Program-made: the position numbers and the translations under genes
The notes under the pieces: model-generated
What the model saw: the letters and a program-made list of their open reading frames with translations, nothing else
Databases searched by the model: none
Told to the model about the DNA's origin: nothing
Shown: one piece after another, positions 7,642 to 15,971 of the stretch
Layout: every line of letters starts with the position of its first letter
Numbering within the stretch: position 1 is the stretch's first letter
NCBI RefSeq assembly: GCF_026552795.1
Contig: NZ_JANFPI010000001.1
Span: 496,001 to 560,000 of the forward strand
Origin: Ectorhizobium quercum
Lineage (GTDB): Bacteria > Pseudomonadota > Alphaproteobacteria > Rhizobiales > Rhizobiaceae
Length of the DNA: 64,000 nt
Reading direction: 5' to 3'

Positions 7642-8883
7642 ATGGTGCTATCGCTCCTGAAATACGGCCTGCGTCGCAGGTATGTTTCGCATGCGGACAT
7701 ACCTGCCACCCCGGAGTTGAAAAGGTCGTATGACGTCGTCATCATCGGCGGCGGCGGGCATGGGCTGGCAGCGGCCTATTATCTGTCGAACCTGCACGGC
7801 GTCCGCAGCATCGCCGTTCTGGAAAAAGGGTATCTGGCCGGCGGCAACACGGCGCGAAACACCACGACGATCCGTTCCAACTACATGACGGAGCAATCCG
7901 TCCGCTTCTACAAGGAAGGCGTGTCGCTGTTCGAGACGATGTCGAACGACCTCGGCTTCAACGTCATGTTCTCCCAGCGCGGCCAGCTAACGCTCGCCCA
8001 TTCGGAAGCCACCTTGAGGTCGTTTCGCCTGCGGGCCGAAATGGGCAGGCACGCGGGAACGCGGATCGAGGTCGTCGACGTCGCCACGGTTCGCGAGATC
8101 TGCCCGCACGTCAATCTCGATCCGGGCGGCCAGCATGAGGTGCTCGGCGGTCTCTGGCACGAGGACGGCGGCACGGCGCGGCATGACGCGGTGGCCTGGG
8201 GTTACGCCAAGCGTGCCGCGGAGAAAGGCGTCGAAATCCATCAGCGCACGGAGGTGACGGGTTTCCGCACCGAGGCGGGCCGGATCACCCATGTCCGGAC
8301 GAACCGGGGTGATATCGCAGCCGGTCAGGTTCTTCAGGCCGTGGGCGGCCTCAACGGCCAGCTGGCGGCGAAGGCCGGCATCCGCCTGCCGATCCGCAGT
8401 TTCCCGCTTCAGGCGATGGTGACGCAGCCGCTGAAGCCCTTCCTCGACATCCTTTTGTCGTCGGCCAACATGCACACCTACCTGGTGCAGTCGTCCCGCG
8501 GGGAAATCGTGATCGGCGGCGGTTCCGACCCATATCAACTCGTTTCCACCCGCTCCACCTTCGACCAGAAGGAGAGCCTGGCCGCCGGGGCGGTTCATCT
8601 CTTTCCGTTCCTTCACAATGTGAAGGTTCTTCGCCAGTGGGCGGGCATCACGGACATGACCCCGGACTACAGCCCGATCATGGGCGAATCCCCGCTGAAG
8701 AATTACTGGCTGGACTGCGGATGGGGAACCTGGGGGTTCAAGGCCACGCCCGTCGCCGGAAAGCGGATGGCCGAGACCATCGCCACCGGACGGGTTCCGG
8801 ATATCCTCCATCCTTTCAGCCTCTCCCGCTTCGACCGGTTCGCGCTTGTGAACGAAATGGGCGCAACGGCAGCGAGCCATTGA
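7642..8883 (+). CDS. soxB: Sarcosine oxidase, beta subunit
   Basis: A 413-residue FAD-dependent oxidoreductase of the DAO fold, the catalytic subunit of heterotetrameric sarcosine oxidase (sarcosine + O2 + THF to glycine, methylene-THF and H2O2). The dinucleotide motif is VIIGGGGHG near residue 33, and the family signature GGNTARNTTTIRSNY follows. The C-terminal GWGTWGFKATP is typical of SoxB. ATG 7642 has a GGAG upstream and matches the family start (MVLSLLKYGLRRRY). First gene of soxBDAG, 9 bp before soxD. The cytoplasmic complex also contains SoxA, SoxG and SoxD, all present downstream. Confidence 0.95.
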   Translation: MVLSLLKYGLRRRYVSHADIPATPELKRSYDVVIIGGGGHGLAAAYYLSNLHGVRSIAVLEKGYLAGGNTARNTTTIRSNYMTEQSVRFYKEGVSLFETMSNDLGFNVMFSQRGQLTLAHSEATLRSFRLRAEMGRHAGTRIEVVDVATVREICPHVNLDPGGQHEVLGGLWHEDGGTARHDAVAWGYAKRAAEKGVEIHQRTEVTGFRTEAGRITHVRTNRGDIAAGQVLQAVGGLNGQLAAKAGIRLPIRSFPLQAMVTQPLKPFLDILLSSANMHTYLVQSSRGEIVIGGGSDPYQLVSTRSTFDQKESLAAGAVHLFPFLHNVKVLRQWAGITDMTPDYSPIMGESPLKNYWLDCGWGTWGFKATPVAGKRMAETIATGRVPDILHPFSLSRFDRFALVNEMGATAASH

Positions 8884-8892
8884 GAAACCGTC

Positions 8893-9156
8893 ATGAAAAT
8901 CCTGAACTGCCCGATCAACGGCCCGAGGAACATCAACGAGTTCCAGTGTTTCGGGCCCGTGAAAGACGAGGCGCCGGAAACCGCGGAATCGATCGTCTCG
9001 CGCATCTTCCATGCCGCCAATCCGGCCGGACCTCTCGTGGAGTGGTGGCGGCATACGCCATCCAACACGTTCTTCCTCGCGGAACGAAACACCCTCACCG
9101 ACGAAATCATCCGCACTTGGCTTCCCGCCGGGACGGCAGGGGAGCCTGAGCAATGA
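8893..9156 (+). CDS. soxD: Sarcosine oxidase, delta subunit
   Basis: An 87-residue protein matching SoxD, the small subunit that stabilises heterotetrameric sarcosine oxidase and binds zinc in characterised members. The start MKILNCPINGPRNINEFQCFG and the motif VEWWRHTPSNTFF (residues about 52-64) are diagnostic. One zinc-type cysteine (Cys6) is in the expected CPxxGPR position, but the second Cys of a CPxCG pair is replaced by Asn (CPING). The last 4 bp overlap the soxA start (ATGA), suggesting translational coupling. Confidence 0.92.
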   Translation: MKILNCPINGPRNINEFQCFGPVKDEAPETAESIVSRIFHAANPAGPLVEWWRHTPSNTFFLAERNTLTDEIIRTWLPAGTAGEPEQ

Positions 9157-12038
9157 CCGATCGTCTTTCTCTTCCCTGGGGATCGCGGATCGATCGGGCT
9201 TCCTCGCTGGACTTCGTTTTCGAGGGGCGGAGTTATTCCGCGCTCAAGGGCGACACCATTGCCAGCGCGCTCGCCGCGAATGGCCGGAAGGTGCTGTCGC
9301 GCTCCTTCAAATATCACCGGCCCCGGGGAATCCTGACGATGGCGGGGCAGGATGCGAACACCCTTGTCCAGCTCGGCGACGAGCCGAACGTGCGCGCCGA
9401 CCTGCGCGAAGTCGAAAAGGGCATGGTCGTCAGCGCCCAGAACGTGGTCGGCAGCCTCTCGCACGATCTGGCCGCGGTCATGGGGCCGCTCGGCAGGTTC
9501 ATGCCGGTCGGGTTCTACTATCGCAGCTTTTACGGCCCCGGCCGGAAGAGCTGGCTGAAGGTGTGGGAACCGATCATCCGCAAGTTCGCGGGCCTCGGAA
9601 AGATCAGCTTTGCTCCGGCCCCGGTGCATTACCGCAAGCGCAGCCTGCATTGCGACGTGATCGTCGTGGGCGCAGGCCCGGCCGGCATGGCCGCGGCGCT
9701 GAAGGCGGCAGAAGCCGGGCTGGATGTGCTGGTGGTCGACCAGAATCCCGAGATCGGCGGCTCCCTGACCTATGCACGGTTCGACGTCGAGGGGGACGCC
9801 GCGCGAACTGCGCTGGACGATCTTCGCGCGCGCGTCGAAAGGCATCCTGCTATTCGCCTGCTGGCCGGCGCCACGTGCAATGGCTGGTATGCCGACAACT
9901 GGTTGCCCGTTCTCCGGAAGGACACGCTGTTCAAGGTTCGGGCGAAGCAGGTGGTCCTTGCAACCGGTTCGCAGGAGCAGCCGCTCGTCTTTCGCAACAA
10001 CGATCTGCCGGGCATCATGTTCTCGTCCGCCGCCCAGCGGCTGATGCGCCATTACGCGGTGCGCCCGGGCGCACGGAGCGTAGTCTTCACCGGCACGCCG
10101 GACGGCTACCGGGTGGCGCTCGATCTGGACGATGCCGGCATCGAAGTGGCGGCGGTTGTCGAACCGGCGGTGAACGACGGCAGCGAGTCCTATCGGCAGG
10201 CAGTGCGGTCGCGGGGCATCAGGCTGCTTCCGGATGCCCGGATCGTGGAGGCACACGGACGGTCGGAAATCACCGGCGTCACCGTCGCTTCCGCAGCGAC
10301 GGGAGAGGAAAGGATCGCCTGCGATCTGCTGGTCACGGCAGCCGGTTACACGCCGACCTATCAACTGGCGCTTCACGCCGGCGCCACGCTCGGCCATGAC
10401 GACGAGACGGGGCAATTCCGGCTCGGCAACGTTCCCGGGGCGATGTCCCTGGCCGGATCGCTGGCCGGCGCCTTCGATCTCGATGCCGTGATCCGGTCGG
10501 GCGAAATCGCCGGGGTGAATGCGGCCCGAAATCTCGGCGGAGCCATGCCGGAATTGCCGACCATCGGCAATGCGAAGGGAAGCGCCGTCAACTACACGCC
10601 GGCTCTCCGGCCGCATCCGAAGGGACACGATTTCATCGACTTCGACGAGGACCTGCAATCCCGCGACATCTGGAATGCCGTGGCCGACGGTTACAGTGAA
10701 CTGGAACTCGTCAAGCGGTTCTCGACCGTGGGTATGGGCCCGTCGCAAGGCCGCCATTCGGCCTTGAACACCGCACGCATCGTTGCAGCCGCCACGAAGC
10801 GCTCGGTGGGCTCGGTCGGGATCACCACGTCGCGGCCGCCTTTCGGGCCGGAACGCCTGGGCTTGCTGGCGGGTCCCGCCCACCATCATTTCCGTCATAC
10901 AGCGCTGCATGAGGACCTGCTGGCGGCCGGCGCCCGGATGATCCCGGTCGGCGCCTGGTGGCGGCCGTCCTGTTTCGCAGGGGCTTCCGGGGTCGGGCCG
11001 GCCATCGAGGCCGAGGTGCGGACGGTTCGGAACGCCGTCGGCATGCTCGATGTCTCCACGCTCGGCAAGATGGCCGTCCGCGGCCCTGACGCAGGCCTGT
11101 TTCTCGACCGTTTCTACACGATGATGCACAGCAGCCAGCCGGTCGGAAAGGTGCGCTATTGCCTGATGCTGAACGAGATGGGGTCGGTGGTGGACGACGG
11201 GGTCGCCTATCGCGTCACCGACACCCATTATCACGTCACCACCACCACGGGCGCGGCGGCGCGGGTCTATGCGGAAATGACCTGGTGGAACGCCCAATGG
11301 AAGCTGGATGTCGACATCCAGAACATAACCGGCGCGTTTTCCGGGATCAACCTGACCGGGCCGCTGGCCAGAAAGGTTCTGGAAGATCTGGATGGCGATA
11401 TCGATTTCTCGGCCGGGGCCTTCCGATTTCTCGACGGGCGCACGGGAACGCTGGCGGGCTGCCCGGTTCTCGCGATGCGGATCGGTTTCACCGGCGAGCT
11501 GAGCTACGAAATCCATGTGCCCTATTCCAGCACGCGCCGTCTCTGGAAGGCTCTGCTCGAAGCGGGCGAACCCTGCGGCATCAAGCCCTACGGCCTAGAA
11601 GCCTCGCGCATCCTGCGCCTCGAGAAGGGGTATATCATCATCGGGCAGGACACCGATGCGCTGACGACGCCTGACGAACTGTCGATGGAATGGGCATTGT
11701 CGAAGAAAAAGCCGTTCTTCATCGGCCGGACCGCGCTGCAACACCGCCGCCGGTTTCCGATGTCCCGCAAGCTCTGCGGCTTCCGTTTCGACGGTGAACT
11801 GGCAGGATTTATCGCAGAAGGCTGCCTCGTCTACAGGCAGGGAAATCCGGCAGGTTTTGTGTCCTCGTGCGCCTGGTCGCCCACGCTCGGCGCGTCCATC
11901 GGTCTCGCATACGCTCACCCCGACGATGCCCGACCGGGCGGCGCCATCGACATTCGAGGCCTCGACGGCACGACCATCACCGTCCCGGTCGTCTCCCCCC
12001 ATTTTTACGATCCGCAGAACAACAGGCAGGACATCTGA
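9153..12038 (+). CDS. soxA: Sarcosine oxidase, alpha subunit
   Basis: A 961-residue subunit of normal family length. Order: an N-terminal ferredoxin-like fold that lacks cluster cysteines (residues about 10-100), a FAD/NAD-binding domain (VVGAGPAGMAAALKAAEAG near residue 172; second nucleotide site near residue 310), and a C-terminal GcvT-like folate-binding aminomethyltransferase module (about 590-950, with GFTGELSYEIHVP). It passes the sarcosine methyl group to tetrahydrofolate. Start at 9153 overlaps the soxD stop by 4 bp; soxG begins on the next base after the stop. Confidence 0.95.
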   Translation: MTDRLSLPWGSRIDRASSLDFVFEGRSYSALKGDTIASALAANGRKVLSRSFKYHRPRGILTMAGQDANTLVQLGDEPNVRADLREVEKGMVVSAQNVVGSLSHDLAAVMGPLGRFMPVGFYYRSFYGPGRKSWLKVWEPIIRKFAGLGKISFAPAPVHYRKRSLHCDVIVVGAGPAGMAAALKAAEAGLDVLVVDQNPEIGGSLTYARFDVEGDAARTALDDLRARVERHPAIRLLAGATCNGWYADNWLPVLRKDTLFKVRAKQVVLATGSQEQPLVFRNNDLPGIMFSSAAQRLMRHYAVRPGARSVVFTGTPDGYRVALDLDDAGIEVAAVVEPAVNDGSESYRQAVRSRGIRLLPDARIVEAHGRSEITGVTVASAATGEERIACDLLVTAAGYTPTYQLALHAGATLGHDDETGQFRLGNVPGAMSLAGSLAGAFDLDAVIRSGEIAGVNAARNLGGAMPELPTIGNAKGSAVNYTPALRPHPKGHDFIDFDEDLQSRDIWNAVADGYSELELVKRFSTVGMGPSQGRHSALNTARIVAAATKRSVGSVGITTSRPPFGPERLGLLAGPAHHHFRHTALHEDLLAAGARMIPVGAWWRPSCFAGASGVGPAIEAEVRTVRNAVGMLDVSTLGKMAVRGPDAGLFLDRFYTMMHSSQPVGKVRYCLMLNEMGSVVDDGVAYRVTDTHYHVTTTTGAAARVYAEMTWWNAQWKLDVDIQNITGAFSGINLTGPLARKVLEDLDGDIDFSAGAFRFLDGRTGTLAGCPVLAMRIGFTGELSYEIHVPYSSTRRLWKALLEAGEPCGIKPYGLEASRILRLEKGYIIIGQDTDALTTPDELSMEWALSKKKPFFIGRTALQHRRRFPMSRKLCGFRFDGELAGFIAEGCLVYRQGNPAGFVSSCAWSPTLGASIGLAYAHPDDARPGGAIDIRGLDGTTITVPVVSPHFYDPQNNRQDI

Positions 12039-12635
12039 ATGCTCATCTCCGGCTCAAGGCATTTCGCCTCCCTGCTTCCTCCATCCGTCTCTGCACGGCA
12101 GGATTCGCTGATCGTGGATTGCACGACGGTTCCGAGGTTCGGGCTTCGCGGTCCCGGCGGTTGCGAATGGCTGGTCTCGCAGGGCTTCGACGTCCCCGAA
12201 ACCGTCAACCGCGCCACTCTGGACGAAAACGGGGTTCTCGCATTGCGGCTCGGACGAAACGAGGCGGTGATCAGCGGTCTGCAATGGGGCGGCCATCCTC
12301 TTTGCGAAATCGGGCGCCGCTGGTCGGCGGCGCAAGGGCCGAAGGGCTATGACGGCTTCCGGCACGATGGCTGGGGACATATTCTGGTGTCGGGCCCCGA
12401 AGCGCCCGCTTTCATGACGGAGATCGCCGAGATCGATTTCCGTCCCGCCCACATGACGACAGGCTGCATCGCGCAGACGCGGGCATTGCACCTCGACGTG
12501 ATCATCGTCCGCACCGACAGGTTCGGCACGTTCGGCTACGAACTGTTCCTCGACATCGCGTCGATGACCTATGCCGTCGAGGTCATGACCCGTCTGGCCG
12601 CCGGCTACACCTTCCTCGCCCTGGCGGAGGCGTGA
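12039..12635 (+). CDS. soxG: Sarcosine oxidase, gamma subunit
   Basis: A 198-residue protein of the SoxG family, which has a divergent GcvT-like fold and caps the alpha subunit. Signatures: VIISGLQWGGHPL-like core, SSMTTGCIAQTRA-like region (HMTTGCIAQTRALHLDVI) and FGTFGYELFLDIASMTYAVEVM near the C-terminus. It starts on the base after the soxA stop, so translation is probably coupled. Last gene of the sox block before purU, 94 bp away. Confidence 0.9.
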   Translation: MLISGSRHFASLLPPSVSARQDSLIVDCTTVPRFGLRGPGGCEWLVSQGFDVPETVNRATLDENGVLALRLGRNEAVISGLQWGGHPLCEIGRRWSAAQGPKGYDGFRHDGWGHILVSGPEAPAFMTEIAEIDFRPAHMTTGCIAQTRALHLDVIIVRTDRFGTFGYELFLDIASMTYAVEVMTRLAAGYTFLALAEA

Positions 12636-12729
12636 ACGCGACGAATGTGGCGTGTCTTCCCGCCGTTACATTAGACGCCTGCGCCGGCCGGTCTTTTCGC
12701 CCTGATATCCGGTTTCGATGGAGATTTCG

Positions 12730-13614
12730 ATGACATCCTATGTGTTGAATGTGCAATGCGCGTCGCGCAGAGGCATTGTTGCGGCCATTTCGACCTGTCT
12801 CGCCGGCAATGGCTGCAACATCACGGATTCGGCGCAGTTCGACGACGAACTGACCGGCCGGTTCTTTACGCGCATCGGCTTCCGCTCGGAAACCGGGGTT
12901 TCGGCGGAAGCGCTGACCGAGGGATTTTCCGAGGTCGCCGCGGCGTTCGACATGGAATGGGCGATCAGTGCGCAGAAGCATCGCATGAAGGTTCTGCTCA
13001 TGGTGTCCAATTTCGGGCACTGCCTCAACGACCTGCTCTATCGGTGGCGCATCGGCGGGCTGCCCGTCGATATCGTCGGCGTCGTATCCAACCATATGAC
13101 CTATCAGAAGGTCGTGGTGAACCACGATCTTCCGTTTTATTGCATCCGGGTGACGAAAGAGAACAAGCCGCAGGCGGAAGCGCAGTTGATGCAGATCGTC
13201 GAGGAGGCCGGTGCCGAGCTGGTGGTTCTCGCGCGCTACATGCAGGTGCTTTCGGACGGGTTGTGCAGGAAGATGTCGGGCCGGATCATCAATATCCATC
13301 ATTCGTTCCTGCCGAGCTTCAAGGGAGCCAATCCCTACAGGCAGGCATTCGAACGGGGCGTGAAGCTGATCGGCGCCACGGCGCATTACGTGACGGCCGA
13401 TCTGGACGAGGGCCCGATCATCGAACAGGATACCGTGCGTGTCACCCACGCCCAGAGCGCCGAGGACTACGTGGCGCTCGGGCGGGACGTCGAAGCGCAG
13501 GTTCTGGCGCGGGCCATTCATGCCCACATCCATCACCGGGTTTTCATCAATGGAAACAAGACGGTGGTCTTCCCCGCCTCGCCGGGCTCCTATGCGTCGG
13601 AACGCATGGGGTAG
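12730..13614 (+). CDS. purU: Formyltetrahydrofolate deformylase
   Basis: A 294-residue PurU: N-terminal ACT domain (residues about 3-80) and C-terminal formyltransferase-fold domain with MLVMVSNFGHCLNDLLY-like core, IHHSFLPSFKGANPYRQAF and GATAHYVTADLDEGPIIEQD. It hydrolyses 10-formyl-THF to formate and THF. ATG 12730 is chosen over 12718 because GGAGA lies 5 nt upstream. In sarcosine and methylotrophic gene sets this enzyme returns folate to the demethylating oxidase, which explains its place behind soxBDAG. Confidence 0.95.
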   Translation: MTSYVLNVQCASRRGIVAAISTCLAGNGCNITDSAQFDDELTGRFFTRIGFRSETGVSAEALTEGFSEVAAAFDMEWAISAQKHRMKVLLMVSNFGHCLNDLLYRWRIGGLPVDIVGVVSNHMTYQKVVVNHDLPFYCIRVTKENKPQAEAQLMQIVEEAGAELVVLARYMQVLSDGLCRKMSGRIINIHHSFLPSFKGANPYRQAFERGVKLIGATAHYVTADLDEGPIIEQDTVRVTHAQSAEDYVALGRDVEAQVLARAIHAHIHHRVFINGNKTVVFPASPGSYASERMG

Positions 13615-13623
13615 GCGCGTCGT

Positions 13624-14490
13624 CTATGGATAGAGCGTGCCGCAGACCTCGACCAGAGCATGGACCGCCGCGATGCGCGCCCCGGAGCGGTTCCACAGGA
13701 GGCCTGTGCGCCGCATCGCGCGGCCGGGCAGCGAAACCTTCTGCAACCTGAGCCCCTCCGGCCAGGGCGGGGCCCAATCGGGAACGATCGCCACGCCGAG
13801 CCCCCGGTCGACGAGTGCCGCGATCGCATCGAGCGCGTCGAGTTCCAGCCATTCGCGTACCTTCAGGTCGTGACGGCGCAGGTAATCGTCCACGAGCTGG
13901 CCGCCCCACTGGTTGCGGTCGTAGCGGATGAAGGGATGGCTGGCGATCATCGCGTGCGCAGGGCCGACAGGAAGGTGCTCGGGGGCGATGAGCAGCAGCG
14001 GATCGGCCCGGAGCGTCAGCCAGTCGGCGGATTTCGGAACCGGGAACTGCGGCTGGACGATGATTGCGGCATCCAGTTCGCCTGCGATGACCCGGTGATA
14101 GAGATCGACCGATGAGCCCGGCCGCACGAAATAATCGATTTTGGGATGCCGCGAACTCAAGGCGGTGATGATCCCGGGCAGAAGCCCGGTCAGGCCGGTT
14201 GCCGTCGCGCCGAGGCGCAACTGGCCGGCCGGCACGTCATTGGCCGCGATCGCCCTGAGGTCGCGTGCCGCTTCCACCAGTTCGCGGGCATGCGGGAGAA
14301 TGGCGAGGCCGGAACCGGTGGCACGGACGGTACGGCCGACGCGGTTGACCAGCGAATGGCCGAGGTCGCTTTCCAGCGTTTTCAGCCGTTGGGCCAGGGT
14401 GGCCGGCGTCACGTTGAGCCGTCGCGCGGCCTCGGCGATGGAGCCACATTCGGCGACGATGACGAAACTCTCGAGGAAACGGATGTCCAT
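13624..14490 (-). CDS. LysR-family transcriptional regulator
   Basis: A 288-residue LysR protein. Helix-turn-helix: FLESFVIVAECGSIAEAARR then LNVTPATLAQRLKTLES (residues 5-40); the effector-binding domain follows with GLGVAIVPDW near residue 242. It is divergent from the aminotransferase gene (117 bp between starts), the standard LysR arrangement, and its stop lies 9 bp past the convergent purU stop. The intergenic region is AT-rich with a short TTGA-A-TCAA palindrome at 14510-14518. Effector unknown; likely target is the aminotransferase. Confidence 0.87.
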   Translation of the reverse strand: MDIRFLESFVIVAECGSIAEAARRLNVTPATLAQRLKTLESDLGHSLVNRVGRTVRATGSGLAILPHARELVEAARDLRAIAANDVPAGQLRLGATATGLTGLLPGIITALSSRHPKIDYFVRPGSSVDLYHRVIAGELDAAIIVQPQFPVPKSADWLTLRADPLLLIAPEHLPVGPAHAMIASHPFIRYDRNQWGGQLVDDYLRRHDLKVREWLELDALDAIAALVDRGLGVAIVPDWAPPWPEGLRLQKVSLPGRAMRRTGLLWNRSGARIAAVHALVEVCGTLYP

Positions 14491-14607
14491 AAGATGGTTT
14501 TTGTATCTTTTGAATCAAGGAATGGAAACATTTTCTTTCTTTTGAGGCGGGTCTTAAATTCCGGGCCGGAGCTTTCGTCCTTTCACCTCATTGCCAGTCC
14601 AGGGAGT

Positions 14608-15831
14608 ATGCCGTTGTCGATCAAGAGCAAGTTCAGCCGGTTGGGTGTAAACAATGCGCCCGGACAGGAGGTCCGGCAGGATGCCGCCGGCATCGAGACC
14701 CTGTTGCGGGGCGGTCCACTGCCCGGCATTCCTGTTGATTTTTCGCATGGCGACGTCGACGCGCACCCGCCGACGCCGGGGTCGTTCGAGGTATTCTCCG
14801 CCGGCGTGGCGCTCGGCGGCAAGCAGGCCTACACGGAATATCGCGGCGATATCGGCATTCGCGAGCTTGTGGGCGAACGGCTTGCCGCGTTCACCGGTGC
14901 GCCGGTCGATGCCCGCGACGGGCTGATCATCACCCCCGGCACGCAGGGCGCGCTTTTCCTGGCCGTCGCGGCCACGGTGGCGCATGGCGACAAGGTCGCC
15001 ATCGTGCAGCCCGACTATTTCGCCAACCGCAAGCTCGTTGAGTTCTTCGAAGGCGAAATGCTGCCCGTGCAACTGGGATACGCCGAGGCGGAAGAGGGGC
15101 GTTCAGGCCTCGATCTCGACCAGCTCGAAGATGCGTTCAAGGCCGGCGCACGCGTGTTTCTGTTCTCGAACCCGAACAATCCGACGGGTGTCGTCTATTC
15201 TCGCGACGAGATCGACCGGATCGCCGCGCTGGCGGGGCGGTATGGCGTCACGGTCATCGTCGATCAGCTTTACGCGCGCCTGCGCTATGCGGGTGTTTCC
15301 TATACGCATCTGCGGGCGCGGGAGATCGATCCGGAAAATGTCGTCACGATCATGGGGCCGTCCAAGACGGAATCCCTGAGCGGCTATCGTCTGGGCGCCG
15401 CCTTCGGGGCGAAGGAGATCATCGCCCGGATGGAGAAATTGCAGGCCATCGTGTCGCTGCGGGCCGCGGGCTACAATCAGGCGGTCATGCGCACCTGGTT
15501 CAACGAGCCGGAAGGATGGATGGACGACCGCATCCGCCGGCACCAGGCCATCCGCGACGATCTGCTTGCGGTGCTGCGGGGCGTCGAGGGCGTGTTCGCC
15601 CGCACGCCGGAGGCCGGCAGCTATCTCTTCCCGCGCCTGCCGGCGCTTGCCGTGCCTCACGACCGCTTCGTAAAGATCCTGCGGGAACAGGCGGGCGTGA
15701 CCGTCACGCCGGGAACCGAATTCAGCCCGCGAACCGGCGACAGCGTCCGGCTGAATTTTTCCCAGGACCACAAGGCGGCCGTGGCCGCCGTCGAGCGCCT
15801 CGCCGTTCTGATCGAGCGCTATCGCGCCTGA
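14608..15831 (+). CDS. PLP-dependent class I/II aminotransferase
   Basis: A 407-residue fold-type I aminotransferase. PLP motifs: GTQGALFLAVAA phosphate loop, SNPNNPTG (Asn), and the Schiff-base lysine K253 in GPSKTESLSGYRLG. It belongs to the aspartate/aromatic aminotransferase-like group (AspB type); the substrate is not readable. Start choice is uncertain: ATG 14608 is only one base behind AGGGAG, whereas the in-frame TTG at 14614 has ideal spacing. Coding sequence before this point is antisense to the LysR gene and not used. It precedes the hydantoinase operon and may transaminate its amino-acid product (inference). Confidence 0.88.
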   Translation: MPLSIKSKFSRLGVNNAPGQEVRQDAAGIETLLRGGPLPGIPVDFSHGDVDAHPPTPGSFEVFSAGVALGGKQAYTEYRGDIGIRELVGERLAAFTGAPVDARDGLIITPGTQGALFLAVAATVAHGDKVAIVQPDYFANRKLVEFFEGEMLPVQLGYAEAEEGRSGLDLDQLEDAFKAGARVFLFSNPNNPTGVVYSRDEIDRIAALAGRYGVTVIVDQLYARLRYAGVSYTHLRAREIDPENVVTIMGPSKTESLSGYRLGAAFGAKEIIARMEKLQAIVSLRAAGYNQAVMRTWFNEPEGWMDDRIRRHQAIRDDLLAVLRGVEGVFARTPEAGSYLFPRLPALAVPHDRFVKILREQAGVTVTPGTEFSPRTGDSVRLNFSQDHKAAVAAVERLAVLIERYRA

Positions 15832-15921
15832 TCCTCCCCGGGCGCGCGGCGCGCCCGAAACAGCCTGTCCTTTTGCGCATATGCAATTTTTTCGATGACT
15901 CGCGATTTCGCGCTTGCATTG

Positions 15922-15938
15922 GTATCCTGTTTGGATAC
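15922..15938. promoter_or_regulatory. Inverted repeat upstream of hyuA
   Basis: GTATCC (15922-15927), 5-bp spacer TGTTT, GGATAC (15933-15938). GTAT...ATAC half-sites are common in GntR-family operators; the GntR gene at the end of this cluster (25770) is the natural candidate. The 134-bp gap before hyuA is AT-rich around this site. Confidence 0.35.
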
Positions 15939-15971
15939 TGAATAAGAAAACGTCGTATTAAACAATTGGCG

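Noticed and set aside
8703..11516. 937-codon antisense frame over soxA
   Set aside because: Same cause; the sense strand carries a complete, collinear sox operon.
12636..12729. Possible glycine riboswitch before purU
   Set aside because: Only 94 bp between genes and none of the conserved glycine-riboswitch elements could be matched.
14146..14607. N-terminal extension of the aminotransferase frame
   Set aside because: It is antisense to the LysR gene, and the fold starts after 14608.
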